12,915 nucleotides of DNA from an uncultured Candidatus Altimarinota bacterium (GTDB lineage: Bacteria > Patescibacteriota > Gracilibacteria > BD1-5 > UBA2023). Numbering within the stretch: position 1 is the stretch's first letter; each line of letters begins with the position of its first letter. The position numbers and the translations under genes were made by a program. The notes under the pieces are model-generated. The model did no database searches. It saw only the letters and a list, made by a program, of their open reading frames with translations, and was not told the DNA's origin. The stretch is taken from positions 1-12,915 of the forward strand of contig CALHQS010000004.1 in the NCBI GenBank assembly GCA_938036655.1, in the 5' to 3' direction. Shown in pieces: positions 12,853-12,915 of this stretch.

Positions 12853-12915
12853 AAAATTCTTCTACAAAATCTACCGCATCAGCCAAGCGTTCGATTTCAT
12901 AAAATTTTTGTTGTG
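12851..12915 (-). CDS. C-terminus of an unidentified protein (partial)
   Basis: Minus-strand frame running in from the window edge and ending in TAA at 12853-12851. The visible residues are QQKFYEIERLADAVDFVEEF, an acidic amphipathic helix. The hairpin terminator directly after the stop supports a real gene end. Too short to identify. Confidence 0.55.
   Translation of the reverse strand, partial: QQKFYEIERLADAVDFVEEF

Noticed and set aside
1..12915. CRISPR array, insertion sequence or prophage
   Set aside because: No regularly spaced repeats, transposase, integrase or phage structural gene was found on either strand.

Overview
This window is AT-rich (roughly one third G+C by eye) and comes from a small-genome bacterium of the Patescibacteria/CPR type. 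The best lineage guess is a group with genetic code 25 (UGA = glycine), Gracilibacteria (BD1-5) or Absconditabacteria (SR1). Two conserved genes, a PF10107 Holliday-junction-resolvase-like nuclease and a HI0933/BaiN-type flavoprotein, each carry one in-frame TGA. In both, family-specific sequence continues in the same frame to a TAA. Every other recognisable gene also ends in TAA; the single exception ends in TGA and is odd in other ways. The lineage and the glycine assignment are inferences; the in-frame TGAs are seen directly.

Layout. 1-3100: tag (+) and uvrD/pcrA (-) converge on a shared hairpin terminator. 3060-3490: a small orphan gene (-) with a consensus promoter and the only strong Shine-Dalgarno sequence in the window. 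3540-4272: a winged-helix/nucleotidyltransferase-like regulator (+) behind two tandem 11-bp repeats. 4271-5518: a two-gene operon (-) of an unknown acidic protein and a TIM-barrel sugar-phosphate isomerase. 5520-6641: the UGA-containing nuclease (-) diverges from a nucleoside-phosphorylase-like protein (+) across a perfect 12-bp inverted repeat. 6714-7290: a two-helix membrane protein (+) and tRNA-Thr(GGU) (-). 7357-10105: a translation cluster on the minus strand, rpsB, a small membrane protein, tsf, followed by a BdbC/DsbB gene broken by a one-base frameshift. 10157-11463: the UGA-containing flavoprotein (+). 11465-12416: a secreted CAP-domain protein (-). 12540-12815: an unassigned structured small RNA with its own promoter and terminator, then tRNA-Trp(CCA). 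The window ends in the C-terminus of another minus-strand gene.

Genes work in three loose groups: DNA repair (Tag, UvrD, possibly the nuclease), translation (S2, EF-Ts, two tRNAs) and envelope/oxidative folding (BdbC, a cysteine-containing secreted CAP protein). Outside the orphan gene, start codons follow A/T-rich leaders with no Shine-Dalgarno sequence. Several predicted transcription starts lie only 0-25 nt upstream of the start codon. Convergent gene ends share bidirectional hairpins, often of the form AAATCCC-loop-GGGATTT. No mobile element, CRISPR array or phage gene was seen.
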